Shown here one piece after another: positions 22,273 through 32,405 of a DNA stretch of 64,000 nucleotides. This DNA is from Spiroplasma turonicum. Lineage in GTDB: Bacteria > Bacillota_I > Bacilli_A > Mycoplasmatales > Mycoplasmataceae. The DNA is taken from positions 992,001 through 1,056,000 of the forward strand of contig NZ_CP012328.1 in the NCBI RefSeq assembly GCF_001262715.1, in the 5' to 3' direction. The translations under genes and the position numbers were made by a program. The notes beneath the pieces were generated by a model. That model saw nothing but the letters and a program-made list of their open reading frames with translations. It did no database searches and was not told where the DNA came from. The stretch's first letter is position 1. Each line of letters starts with the position of its first letter.

Positions 22273-22319
22273 AAAATTTATATCTAATTTATAATTTTTA
22301 TAATTTAGATATAAATTTT
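22273..22319 (-). terminator. Long hairpin after the second ECF S-component
   Basis: Arms AAAATTTATATCTAA and TTTAGATATAAATTTT pair perfectly around a ~16 nt loop. It overlaps the end of the 22298-23005 gene. It lacks a strict GC stem, but the 15-bp perfect arms make an RNA structure likely. Confidence 0.6.
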
Positions 22320-23005
22320 TCAATAGATTCATTTATCATGATATATATAATAAAGTTAATACTATATTTCAATGCATTAAAACCAAAAATTATTAAAGCA
22401 TAGACAAATCAATTTATATGTAATGACTTAAGAAAGTCATTAACTGATCCATAGTATCCTAAAAAATAAATATACATTGGTAATAAAAAGGCAAAGTTTA
22501 AAATAATGTTTATTAATCCTACTGAAATAATACAAAGTATAAAAGATAATATATTTAACATATAAAAGTGAAGTTTTTTATCTACTTTAAGAACTTTTGT
22601 AAAAATATGATGAAAAAATATATATATTATTAATGCTAACAAGTCAGAAATATTTAAACTAATTAATCCAACAAAATCGTTATCAATTCAACCAAATCTA
22701 ATTCATGTTCCAATGAAAATAAGTATTGAAGCATAAAATGAATTTACTAATCTATAACAAATTAAGTAACTAATGAAACTAAGTTCGATTCTCAAAAATC
22801 CAAGGAAGGCAACTTTTGCAAATACTAAAAAACATACTAAAGAAATAGTTACATTAATTGCCAAAAGTAATGATAAATATGTGATTTTTTTAGTACTTAA
22901 TGTAAAGTACTTCTTTATTTTTTGTTTTCAAGGATTAAAATGAATGTCAATATCATTATCATCAATTATAATAGTTTCATTATTTTTATTTATATCATTT
23001 TTCAT
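22298..23005 (-). CDS. ECF transporter S-component-like membrane protein
   Basis: 235 aa, again fragmented by TGA Trp codons. The N-terminus is hydrophilic (an Asp/Asn-rich stretch, then FNPWKQKIKK), followed by six predicted helices. LSLLLAINVTISLV, GFLRIELSFISYL and WIRFGWID resemble the riboflavin-type ECF S-component fold. It is followed closely by another S-component-like gene, so the pair may share an operon, though a long hairpin lies between them. Substrate unknown. ATG 23005 has only a weak GAGA ribosome site. Confidence 0.6.
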
Positions 23006-23064
23006 ATTTAAATCTCATTTCTATAATAATAATATAAAATAATTTTGTATTAAAGGAGTAAAAA

Positions 23065-23628
23065 ATGAAAAAAAATATTATTGATGTAATTATTGAAAAT
23101 CCAAAAGGTAGCACTAATAAATATGAATATGATGTGCTAACTAAAAGTATTACTTTAGATAGAGTTTTATATGGCGCAAATTTTTATCCAGGAGAATATG
23201 GATTTATTGATGAAACTTTAGACTGAGATGGTGATCCATTAGATGTAATATCTTTAGCAACATACCCTACTTTTCCAGGTGTAAGAGTAAGAGTAAGAGT
23301 TCTTGGGACAATTAGAATGATTGATGCAGGTGAAATTGATACAAAACTATTTGGTGTTTTCAACGATGACCCTCGTTTTAATGGAATAGAAACTTTAAAT
23401 GATGTTCCTAAACACTTAAGAGATGAAATAGAAAACTTTTTTTTACAATATAAAGCTTTACAAAAAAAAGAAGTAAAAATCAATGGTTGAGGAGATATTC
23501 CAGAAGCAATTAAAGAAATTGAAGAATGTAAAGAACGTTATATTGAATATAAAGACAGATATTTACAACCCGGTGGTAGAGAAGAACTTTTAAAAGAGTG
23601 AAAAGAAAAAGGATTAGGACAAGGTTAA
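23065..23628 (+). CDS. ppa: Inorganic pyrophosphatase
   Basis: 187 aa, family I. It hydrolyses pyrophosphate and pulls biosynthetic reactions forward. Motifs: ENPKGSTNKYEYD, the GFIDETLDWDGDPLDV metal-binding box (its Trp is TGA) and the HLRDEIENFFLQYK segment. The frame contains several TGA codons, so no long open frame exists in the standard code. Start after AAAGGAG. A strong terminator follows the stop. Confidence 0.95.
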
Positions 23629-23636
23629 AAATATTA

Positions 23637-23679
23637 AATATATAAAAAATGCTAGTTAAACTAGCATTTTTTATATATA
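23637..23679. terminator. Bidirectional terminator
   Basis: TATATAAAAAATGCTAGT, loop, ACTAGCATTTTTTATATATA: a long perfect hairpin between the convergent ppa and the gene ending at 23681. Confidence 0.88.
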
Positions 23680-23680
23680 T

Positions 23681-24478
23681 TTAAAGATAAGTAAAAGGGC
23701 CTAAATACTTCATATTTATAGTTTTACTATTGAACCTAAGTATTTTAAAATTAATTCTTGGAAAGTTGTTAGAGTGCACTCTTGCAGCTGCTATATCGAA
23801 CTTATAACTTTCACAACTTTTGTCTACAAAAGATATTATTTCGGATTCATATTTCGATTCTAATAGACTTTTATATTTATTAATATAAAAAGAGTTTATT
23901 AATAAAATTATAAATGTACTTAAACATAATATTTGAAATATAGGATAATCTATTAAAAAAGTTAAAACCTTATTTGCATAGAATATTTCTGGATTATTTT
24001 GATTTAAATATATAAAAATTAAAGTACCTATACTTAATAAAAAAAATAAGTAAAATAATACATTTAATAATAAGGGTACTAAAACACTTAATAAGCAGTA
24101 TCTTTTGATAAACTTGTCTTTTTGATATAGCTTAACATTAAATCAAATACTTGCAATGATGTAATCTATTTCATATCCAACACTTGGCATGAATCATTTA
24201 GGAATTTCAATGGTTTTCTTTTTTTTGTTTAACATTTGATATATCCTTTGATAATTCTCTTTATTAGCATATTCAATTTTTAAATCATTTGCATTTAAAA
24301 ATACTTTCAAGTTTTTTATAATATCATCAATTTTACTTGTAGAAATATTAGAATCTGGTGAGTTAATTTCATAAACATTAATTTTAGAATACATATATGT
24401 GTATATCATTCTTATTGAAAGTAAGCAAATAATAGCCAAAACTAAAGCTATTAGTAATATTTTATTTAAATCTGACAA
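23681..24478 (-). CDS. Membrane protein, possible degenerate zinc peptidase (YugP-like)
   Basis: 265 aa. An N-terminal helix is followed by a ~110-residue soluble part, two or three helices (~140-205) and a short tail ending YLGPFTYL. The order helix, short alpha/beta domain, then KRYCLLSVLVPLL resembles the YugP-type neutral zinc peptidases, but where those have HEVGH this protein has FNVKLYQ, so it would be inactive. That comparison is by eye and uncertain. TGA codons occur near 24194 and elsewhere. It is 15 bp downstream of glpX on the same strand, so the two probably share a transcript. Confidence 0.5.
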
Positions 24479-24493
24479 ATTTAAACACCTTTC

Positions 24494-25513
24494 CTATCTT
24501 TTATACTTATCAAATAAATATTTTATATCTGGTTTTAAGTTATTGACTTTATTAACATCATAAATAGAACTAAAGTTTCGTACTATTCCATGAGATGCCA
24601 TAAATCCATTAACAAAAAATTTACCCTTTTTATATTTAATTGGTTTTAAACTGCCACCCGCTGTAAGTCCTGCTGCAAAAAATCTTGTTCTTTCATCACT
24701 AACTAAATCATAATCACTTAAAATTGATGAAGTATCAATATTATGCTTTGACATTCAAGCATTTTCTTTTTCCATTCTAGATTCTGTTTCTTTTTCATTT
24801 GGTCAAATTTGATTATAATTTATTAATCTTGATTGCATTTTACATCCTGATGCCAGTGCAAGTGAAGCCATTAAACAACCTTCTGGAGCTCCACCGATTC
24901 CATAAACAAAATCAGCTTCTCCATTAACAACATCAATTGCAGCTAAAACATCACCATCTTGAATTAATCTTGTAACTACTCCAAGTTTGCTTAATTCCTG
25001 TATTATTTTGTTATGTCTTGGTTTGTCTAATATAATGCAACGCAAATCCTTTCTGTTTTCAAACTCTTGAAGCCTTAGAACATTATTAATTATACCTTCT
25101 GATAAGTTTATTAAATTAGAATATTTATCTTTAACAAAAAACTTTTCCATATACATTTCTGGCATTTGAAGCATAGTGTTTTCTCTAGAAATTGAAATAG
25201 TTGATATACTTCCTGCAAAATTATATGCAGCAGGGTTTGTTCCCTCAATTGGATCTACAGAGACATCAAATGTAGGAACCTCAGGGTCATTTAAATCCCC
25301 TAAAAACTGATTTACATAAAGCATTGGTGCATTATCAAGTTCCCCTTCACCATTTACAACTTTTAATTTAAAACCTCGTTCATTTCTTAACATTACTTCA
25401 AATGCTTCAACAGCTGCTTGATCTACCATGTTTTTATCTTTCATACCTATATACTTATATGAAGCTATTGCTGCAACTTCAACGGTTCTTAATAATATAA
25501 TATCTTTATTCAT
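24494..25513 (-). CDS. glpX: Fructose-1,6-bisphosphatase, class II
   Basis: 339 aa, normal for GlpX. It removes the 1-phosphate from fructose-1,6-bisphosphate. VNGEGELDNAPMLY and SVDPIEGTN are the metal and substrate boxes, and the GIGGAPEG loop is intact. Trp codons TGA near 24755-24803 split the frame; the C-terminal part continues in the same frame to 24494. ATG 25513 follows GGAGG. In a fermenting mollicute its role may be sugar-phosphate balance or supply for the pentose pathway; that is inference. Confidence 0.93.
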
Positions 25514-25624
25514 TTTTCCTCCAAGAACAAGTTTATTATATCAATAATATTTGATTAATATTTATAGTTACTATTCTTATTTTATTTAATAAAAGTATAT
25601 ATAATAAATGTAAGGAGCGTTATT

Positions 25625-27532
25625 ATGAAAGATAAAAAAAGAATACAAGATAATTTTTTTGAAGCAATTAATCAAGATTGAATCGAAAAAACTGAATTAC
25701 CAAGTGGATACCCTTCTTGAGGGAGTTTTGAAATATTAAGAAAGAAATCTATTGATGATATAAAAGATTTAATTCTAGAATTAGCTAATAAAAGCAAAAA
25801 TGACTTAAATACACAACAAAAGATGATTGTTTCTTTATTTAATAATTATTTAAATTGAGAAGAAAGAAATAAAGATGGACTTAATCCATTATTACCTATG
25901 ATTCAAGATATTGATTTATTTAATGATAAATCTATGCTTACAAATTTTATAACAAGTTTTTCTAAAAAGTATAATACTAATTTCTTTTTTAAAATTGGAA
26001 TTGACTCTGATTTTAAAGATAGTAATCTTAGAGCCTTATTTATTTCAACAATGGGTCTAGGTATGTCTGATAGAGATTTTTATGAAGAAAGTCACCCAAG
26101 ACACAAAGAAATAAAAAATGCATATAAAACTTATGTAAATGATTTAGTTAAAGAGTCAAAATTAAAATTTAATACAAAGGATGTATTTGAATTAATTTAT
26201 AACTTTGAAGATAAACTTGCTAAATCAATGTATAAAATGGAAGAACTTAGATCACCTGAAAACATTTATAATGTTGTAAAAGTAAAAGATTTAGATGGTT
26301 ATTGTAATTTAATAGACTGGAATTATTACTTAAATGAAACAGGATATTCTAAAGCTAGTTTATTAATAGTTACTCAACCTAAATTTTTAATGAAACTTAA
26401 TGAAATTTTAACTTCAATATCATTAGATGACTTAAAAGATATTATGAAGTTTGATATCCTAAGTAGTTTTAGTTCTATGACAACAGAAAAGTTTTATAAA
26501 ATAGCATTTAATTTTGGTTCTGTATTTAGTGGTGTTAAGGAAATGAAACCAGAATTAGAAAGAGCTGTTGAATTTACTGATAATAAAATTGGTGAATTAT
26601 TAGGAAAAGAATATGTAAAAAAACACTTTTCAGAAGAAGCTAAAAATGATGTTTTAGATATGGTTCATAAATTGATTAAAGTATATGAGAAAAGAATTAA
26701 ATCACTTGAGTGAATGAGTGATTCTACTAAAACAAAGGCTATAGAAAAGTTAAATAATTTTACAATTAAAATAGGTTATCCAGATAAGTTTGAAAATTAT
26801 GATGGAGTTATTATTAATGAATACAAAGATGGTGGTAGTTTATTTGAAAATGTTAATAACATTATAAATTTTCATGTAAAAAAAGAATTAAATGAAATTA
26901 ATTTACCAGTAGATAAGACAAAATGATATATGCATCCTCAAACTGTAAATGCTTATTATAACCCTAGCTCAAATGAAATTTGTTTCCCTGCCGCAATTTT
27001 ACAGGCACCTTTTTATGATATAAATGTATCAAGAGCAAGAAATCTTGGTGGTATTGGTGCAGTAATTGGTCATGAAGTAAGTCATGGATTTGATGATGAA
27101 GGAAGTAAGTTTGATAAAGATGGTAACTTCAATAATTGGTGAGCTGAAGAAGATTACAAACAATATTACGCTAGAACTCAAGCACTAGTTGAACAATACA
27201 ACAAATATCAAATAAATGGTTCTTTTGTAAATGGTAAATTAACTTTAGGTGAAAACATTGGTGATCTAAGTGGAGTTGCAGCTGCATTAGATATTTGTAA
27301 AAATGAAGCACCTAATGACTTGAATCAATTTTTTGAAAATTATGCAATTATTTGAAGAAGAAAGTCTACTGATGAATTAAAAAATACAAGACTATTAATT
27401 GACCCTCATTCACCAGAAGAATTTAGATGTAATGGTGTATTGGTTAATATCGATGAGTTCCATGAAGTTTATGGAACAAAACCAGATGACAAAATGTATA
27501 AGAAAAAAGAAGAAAGAATTAAAATTTGATAA
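25625..27532 (+). CDS. pepO: Neprilysin-like metallopeptidase, family M13
   Basis: 635 aa, the usual length of bacterial PepO. The zinc site HEVSH lies in [15 protein letters not shown], the third ligand in GENIGDLSG, and the substrate-binding [12 protein letters not shown] box matches the family's NAFY motif. There is no signal peptide or membrane segment, so it is probably cytoplasmic or leaves by another route. It would cut small peptides, useful in an amino-acid auxotroph. TGA Trp codons split the frame at 25860, 26712 and others; the last sense codon before the TAA stop is TGA. It starts after AAGGAG. Confidence 0.94.
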
Positions 27533-27558
27533 AAAAAATGAAGTTTAAACTTCATTTT
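27533..27558. terminator. Bidirectional terminator
   Basis: TGAAGTTTAAACTTCA flanked by A and T runs: a near-perfect palindrome between the convergent pepO and yebC genes. Confidence 0.82.
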
Positions 27559-27560
27559 TT

Positions 27561-28277
27561 TTATTCTTCAATATTGTGGTAAACATTTTGCACATCTTCA
27601 AGTTCGTTTAATTTATCAATTAATGTTTCGAAATTGTTTTTACTTTCTTGGTCTAAAATTTTAATATACTCATTTGGAATCATTGTAGTTTCAGCAACTT
27701 TATACTCAGTTATATTTAGTTTATCAAGTGTTTTTTTAACATTATTGAAAGAACTTAATGGTGCATACACAATGATTAATCCATCTTCTTCAATTACATC
27801 ATTTACATCACAATCATCTTCCATAAGAGTTTCTAAAACTTTTTCAATACTAATATTTTCAAATGCAAACATGCTTGATGAGTTAAATGAATGAGAAACT
27901 GCACCAGTTGAGGCCATTTTACCATTGTTTTTATTGAATACTTCTCTTATATTAGCAATAGCCCTATTTACATTATTAGTTAGTGAATCAACAATTATCA
28001 TTGAATTACCAGGTCCATATCCTTCATACCTATTAGCAATATAGTTTTCATTATCACTACCCTCAGCTTTTTTTATTGCTCTTTGAATAACATCTGTGGG
28101 TACTTGTTTAGATCTTGCTTTATCAATAGCACTGCGTAATGCTAAATTTGACTCTGGATCTTTTGAACCACTTTTTGCAGCCATATAAATTTCTTTTGAA
28201 CATCTTCCGTACAAAGCAGACTTCATAGAAGCAGTTTTTGCCATACTTTGTTTTCTAACTTCATGCGCTCTTCCCAT
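27561..28277 (-). CDS. yebC: YebC/PmpR-family regulator
   Basis: 238 aa, full length. It carries the conserved N-terminal MGRAHEVRKQSMAKTA and the LRSAIDKARSKQVPTDVI and YEGYGPG boxes. Members bind DNA as regulators or, as shown more recently for some, help ribosomes through difficult stretches such as proline runs. Which applies here cannot be told. It is last in the run 31193 to 27561 and is followed by a terminator. No TGA codon. Confidence 0.93.
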   Translation of the reverse strand: MGRAHEVRKQSMAKTASMKSALYGRCSKEIYMAAKSGSKDPESNLALRSAIDKARSKQVPTDVIQRAIKKAEGSDNENYIANRYEGYGPGNSMIIVDSLTNNVNRAIANIREVFNKNNGKMASTGAVSHSFNSSSMFAFENISIEKVLETLMEDDCDVNDVIEEDGLIIVYAPLSSFNNVKKTLDKLNITEYKVAETTMIPNEYIKILDQESKNNFETLIDKLNELEDVQNVYHNIEE

Positions 28278-28289
28278 AATTCTCCTTTT

Positions 28290-29033
28290 TTATCTTAAAC
28301 TTGTGGATTTATATATTCCATAAAATTTTTTGATTTCATGAACTTTTAATTCTCTATACTTTCCGATTTCAATATCATCTAAAGTTAAAAACTCTATTCT
28401 AGTTCTTTTCAACTTTTTCAAATAAATATCAGCTGCAATTAACATTTTTTTGACGTGATGTTTTCTTCCTTCTGCTATGGTAAGTTCAATAACAGATTCA
28501 TCATATTCTTTGTCATAATTAAGTAGTTTAGCATCTAAAGCTCTGGTTTTATAATTTTCATCAATTATAACACCTTTAATTAACATTTCTATTTGTGATT
28601 TATGAACTTTACCATTACACAATGCTTGATAAGTTTTTTGAAACTCATATCTTGGGTGCATTACAAAATTTGCAAACTCACCATCATTAGTCATTATTAT
28701 TGCTCCACTCACATCATAGTCCAATCTACCAACTGGAAATAATCTTAATTTTATATTTTTGAAATAATCTGCGACAGTTTTTCTGCCATCTTTATCAGCC
28801 ATTGTTGTTAAAACTAATCTAGGCTTATTAAATAAATAATAAACTTTTTGAGAAACAGGTTCAACTGGTTTGTTGTCAATATAAATTTCCACATTAGGTT
28901 CAAATTTTGCTCCTAATTCATTTATTATTTTACCATTAACTTTTACAAGGTTTTTTAGAATTAAATCTTCAGCTTTTCTTCTAGAACAATAACCTCTTGA
29001 TGCTATAATTTTTTGTAATCTTTCTTGATTCAT
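28290..29033 (-). CDS. rluB: 23S rRNA pseudouridine synthase RluB-type
   Basis: 247 aa. An S4 RNA-binding domain (RLQKIIASRGYCSRRKAE, then LVKVNGKIINELGAK) is followed by the synthase domain with the catalytic Asp in GRLDYDVSG and the later AEGRKHHVKKML motif. It modifies 23S rRNA near position 2605. It starts 1 bp after the scpB stop, in the classic scpA-scpB-rluB order of Firmicutes, so translation is probably coupled. Confidence 0.93.
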   Translation of the reverse strand: MNQERLQKIIASRGYCSRRKAEDLILKNLVKVNGKIINELGAKFEPNVEIYIDNKPVEPVSQKVYYLFNKPRLVLTTMADKDGRKTVADYFKNIKLRLFPVGRLDYDVSGAIIMTNDGEFANFVMHPRYEFQKTYQALCNGKVHKSQIEMLIKGVIIDENYKTRALDAKLLNYDKEYDESVIELTIAEGRKHHVKKMLIAADIYLKKLKRTRIEFLTLDDIEIGKYRELKVHEIKKFYGIYKSTSLR

Positions 29034-29034
29034 T

Positions 29035-29589
29035 CTAACCTCTATTAAATATTTCTTTATCAGAAATATTGCTTTCTTTTAATTTTGGCAACTCTTCTAA
29101 ACTATTTAAGTTAAAATATTTTAAAAACTCAGTTGTTACGTTATATAGTGTTGGTTTACCAACATCATTAGACTTACCAACCTCTGAAATTAAATTTCTT
29201 AATTTTAGTTTGTAAAATATGTTATCACAATTTACACCTCTTATATTTTCAACATCAGCTTTAGTGACTGGACCTTTATATGCAATTATTGATAAAACTT
29301 CAATACTTGCAGATGATAACCTTGATTCAGTTTTTAAATTTGCAAGTTTTATATAATATTCTGAGTTTTCTTTTTTTGTTATCATTCTAAATTTATTTTT
29401 AGCAAATCTTTGTAACTCTAAACCACACTCTAAATCTTTTTTATATTTATTTTGTATTAAGACAATTAGTTCTTCACTCTCATCAATTGAAATATCTAAA
29501 AAAATACTTACTTCTTCTAATGAAACTCCTTCATCACCATTAATAAATAGTAAACCTTCTATTAGTGAAATCTTTTTTTTATTTTCCAT
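29035..29589 (-). CDS. scpB: Segregation and condensation protein B
   Basis: 184 aa. It has two winged-helix domains: SLIEGLLFINGDEGVSLEEV at the start and SSASIEVLSIIAYKGPVTKADVENIRGVN in the middle, the best-conserved ScpB box. It forms the kleisin complex with ScpA and SMC for chromosome compaction. The gene is flanked by scpA and rluB with gaps of 12 and 1 bp, so all are one operon. Confidence 0.95.
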   Translation of the reverse strand: MENKKKISLIEGLLFINGDEGVSLEEVSIFLDISIDESEELIVLIQNKYKKDLECGLELQRFAKNKFRMITKKENSEYYIKLANLKTESRLSSASIEVLSIIAYKGPVTKADVENIRGVNCDNIFYKLKLRNLISEVGKSNDVGKPTLYNVTTEFLKYFNLNSLEELPKLKESNISDKEIFNRG

Positions 29590-29601
29590 AAAATACTCCT
29601 A

Positions 29602-30342
29602 TTACATAAGAACTTCAATAATTATTTTTTCTTCTAATTGTTCGATTGTTATAATTTTTTTTGCAGCTAAATCTAAAATAGCTAGAAATGTAGCCACCAA
29701 CATTTTCAAACTATATTCTTTTAGATTTATTAATTCTTCAAGATCTATATTTTTAATTTTATTATCGGTAAAATATTCAATAATATCTTTTGCTAATTCC
29801 TCAGGTGAAACTTCTGTTGTTGTTAAAGTATTAGTTTCTAAGTTTTTAAATTTATTTCTCTCAATTGCATTTAAAAATATTTTTGAGAAATTATCTATAT
29901 TGATTGTGTTTTTTGCTAAAGGCAGCTTATCATCATCTATCTTAGTAACTTTTATAATTGATTTTTTCTTACTAAAAGATTTTAAATACTCATCTTGTTT
30001 TTCTTTAAAAAAGTTAGTAACTTCTTTAATCTTATGATATTCAATTAACCTATTTATTAATTCTTCTCTTTCTCTTTCTTCATAATTTTCATCAAACTCA
30101 ATTACTTCTTTTGGTATAAGTATCTTTGATTTTAATTCTAATAGGTATGCTGCCATAACCAAATATTCACTTGCAACTTCAATATTTAAAACTTCTAAAC
30201 TTTGAATATAATCAATATATTGATTTGATAAGACCAATAAATCCACTTCTAATATATTTAATTCTTTTTCTTTTATTAAATGAAGCAACAAGTCGATTGG
30301 TCCATTAAAATTTTCTAAATTTACTGTACTTCATTTTTCCAT
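29602..30342 (-). CDS. scpA: Segregation and condensation protein A (kleisin)
   Basis: 246 aa. The true start is ATG 30342, reached only by reading TGA at 30331-30333 as Trp: it restores the conserved NFNGPIDLLLHLIKE opening of the kleisin. EYLVMAAYLLELKSKILIP follows. It bridges SMC heads and ScpB. The start follows GAGG. The stop is 12 bp before scpB. Confidence 0.95.
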
Positions 30343-30353
30343 AAATTCCTCAA

Positions 30354-31193
30354 TTAACTATTACGAAGACTATCAAGAGTTTGACGCATGCTTTTTTCAG
30401 TTTTTAAATGTTTATCAAGTGCTAATACTATTCTACCAATAATTATAAATAATAAATTTATAGAAAATGATATATTGTAATTAAAGTTAGGGTCTGCAAA
30501 ATCATGTTCTAATAAATTTCTAAGACGTCTTATATAGTGCCAAGCTCTTGAGTAAGTTATTAAGTCTATTATACTTGTCAATTCTTCAAAATCTTCTGGA
30601 CTTTTTGATAAAAATGATATATCTTTTAAAAAGTCAGTAAAAAATTTCAAAGTTGTTTCTGGACTTTGTTTAGTTTTTTCTAAGTATTTACATTTTAAAT
30701 GATTTGCAATATAAGTTAATTTATCAAATATTGTATATAAGTATTTAAATGTTTCATTTTGTTGATGAAATTCTGGTGTGTTTATACCATATAAAGTTTC
30801 AAAATTGATTAATGATTCAAGACTATAAGTTTTTTGCAAAAAATATTTTATAATACTTCTAATTTCAACAAAAATAGTATGATTGAAAATACCTTCTTCT
30901 GTAAAAATTGATACTTCCAAAGCCTTTTTTGAATACTTAATGTAGTTAGCAATATCATCAACTGATAAATCTATTTTTAATTCATTTTTAAATGTTATAT
31001 CCAAATGTCTAGAGCTGTTTTCACAATATTTAACTAATTTTTCTATAATTGCTTCATTGTTAAAAAAAGTCTCATCTATATAAGATTGGATTAAATCTAA
31101 ATAAACTTTAAATTCAGATATACTTTTGTACCCTTTTTTCTCAAGAACTTTGCTAATTTGGGCGATATCCTTAAGAGTTGTTTTATTAGCCAC
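30354..31193 (-). CDS. Unknown helical protein with a HEPN-like RNxxxH motif
   Basis: 279 aa, all helical by eye. GTG 31193 is chosen because AGGGGTG precedes it at proper spacing; an in-frame ATG at 31223 has no ribosome site and overlaps a TATAAT. It is first in the scpA-scpB-rluB-yebC run, 11 bp before scpA. Near the C-terminus a helix carries R225-N-L-L-E-H230, the R-N-x3-H pattern of HEPN RNases, in the context RRLRNLLEHD, followed by a hydrophobic helix. Motif identity alone does not prove RNase activity. I do not recognise a named family; the position suggests a chromosome or translation role. Confidence 0.7.
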   Translation of the reverse strand: MANKTTLKDIAQISKVLEKKGYKSISEFKVYLDLIQSYIDETFFNNEAIIEKLVKYCENSSRHLDITFKNELKIDLSVDDIANYIKYSKKALEVSIFTEEGIFNHTIFVEIRSIIKYFLQKTYSLESLINFETLYGINTPEFHQQNETFKYLYTIFDKLTYIANHLKCKYLEKTKQSPETTLKFFTDFLKDISFLSKSPEDFEELTSIIDLITYSRAWHYIRRLRNLLEHDFADPNFNYNISFSINLLFIIIGRIVLALDKHLKTEKSMRQTLDSLRNS

Positions 31194-31250
31194 TTTTTTC
31201 ACCCCTATAAAGTAATTATACATAAAATATTACTTTATTTATTAATTTTG

Positions 31251-31280
31251 TTGGTATGCTGTTTTCTTTTTATATATAAT
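31251..31280 (+). promoter_or_regulatory. Putative ispG promoter
   Basis: TTGGTA (31251-31256) and TATAAT (31275-31280), 18 bp apart, 30 bp upstream of the ispG start. Confidence 0.6.
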
Positions 31281-31310
31281 TAAAATTGAATTTAATAATA
31301 GGAAGAAAAT

Positions 31311-32393
31311 ATGATGATTAATAGAACTAAAACAAGAAAAGTTATGGTTGGAAATGTGCAAATTGGTGGAAATAATAAAGTAGTAATTCAATCAATGACA
31401 ACTTCTAAAACACATAACATTAATGAAACACTTAAACAAATAAATGAACTACATAAAGAAGGTTGTGAGATTGTTAGAGTTGCTGTTTTAGGTAATGAAG
31501 ACGCAGAATCATTAAAAGAACTGGTTTTAAAATCACCATTACCCATAGTTGCAGATATTCATTTTAATTATAAGTTTGCATTATTAGCAGCAGATGCAGG
31601 TTGTGCAAAAATACGAATAAACCCAGGTAATATTGGTAAATTAGAAAATACAATAGCAGTTGTTGAAAAATGTAAAGAAAAAAATATACCAATAAGAATA
31701 GGTATTAATTCTGGTAGTTTACCAAAAAATATGGTTGAAAAGTATGGATGGACTGCAAAAGCAATGGTTGAATCATTAAGAACACATATTGAAATATTAG
31801 AAAATCTTGATTTTAAAGATATAATATACTCATTAAAATCGACCGATCCATTAATGGCTATTGAAGCATATACAATGGCTAGTGAAATTTGAGATTATCC
31901 ATCTCATTTAGGTATAACCGAAGCTGGAAGTTTGCTAAACGGAACTATAAAATCAAGTTTTGGATTAGGTGTAATTTTATTTAATGGTATAGGAAGTACA
32001 ATAAGAATTAGTTTAAGTGAAGACCCTATTCAAGAAATTAAAGTTGCAAAAAGGCTACTTAACTCAATGGGTTTATATGAAAACATAGTAGAAGTAATTG
32101 CATGTCCAACATGTGGAAGGCTAGAATTTGATTTATCAAAAGTTGTAAAAGAAATTGAAAATTACGTTGAAGGCTTGAATTTTCCATTAAAAATTGCAAT
32201 TCTAGGTTGTGTAGTTAATGGTCCCGGTGAGTCTGCACAAGCAGATATTGGAATAGCAGGCGGTAATAAAGGCGGAATAATATTTAAGAAAGGCAAGCTA
32301 TTTAAAACAGTTAAACAAGAAGAGCTAGTTCCTGAACTTAAAAAACTTATTTTAGAATATTATGAATCTTGAAAAAATAAAATCCCAAATTAA
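31311..32393 (+). CDS. ispG: 4-hydroxy-3-methylbut-2-enyl-diphosphate synthase IspG
   Basis: 360 aa, standard for bacterial IspG. It performs the next-to-last step of the MEP isoprenoid pathway and carries a [4Fe-4S] cluster; it needs reduced ferredoxin or flavodoxin. Motifs: the opening VMVGNVQIGGNN with QSMTT, KIRINPGN in the TIM barrel, and the cluster ligands in CPTCGR and CVVNGPGE. TGA Trp codons at ~31890 and 32370. Two adjacent ATGs are possible (31311, 31314) after AGGAAG. Most Mollicutes lack this pathway, but Spiroplasma is known to have it. Confidence 0.95.
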
Positions 32394-32405
32394 AGGGATT
32401 TTTTA
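32382..32405. terminator. Bidirectional terminator overlapping ispG 3' end
   Basis: AAATCCC, loop, GGGATTT with flanking A and T runs. It overlaps the ispG stop and abuts the convergent gene's stop at 32403. Confidence 0.75.

Noticed and set aside
31194-31223. Upstream ATG start for the HEPN-like protein (MYNYF)
   Set aside because: It overlaps a TATAAT box and has no ribosome site; GTG 31193 has one.
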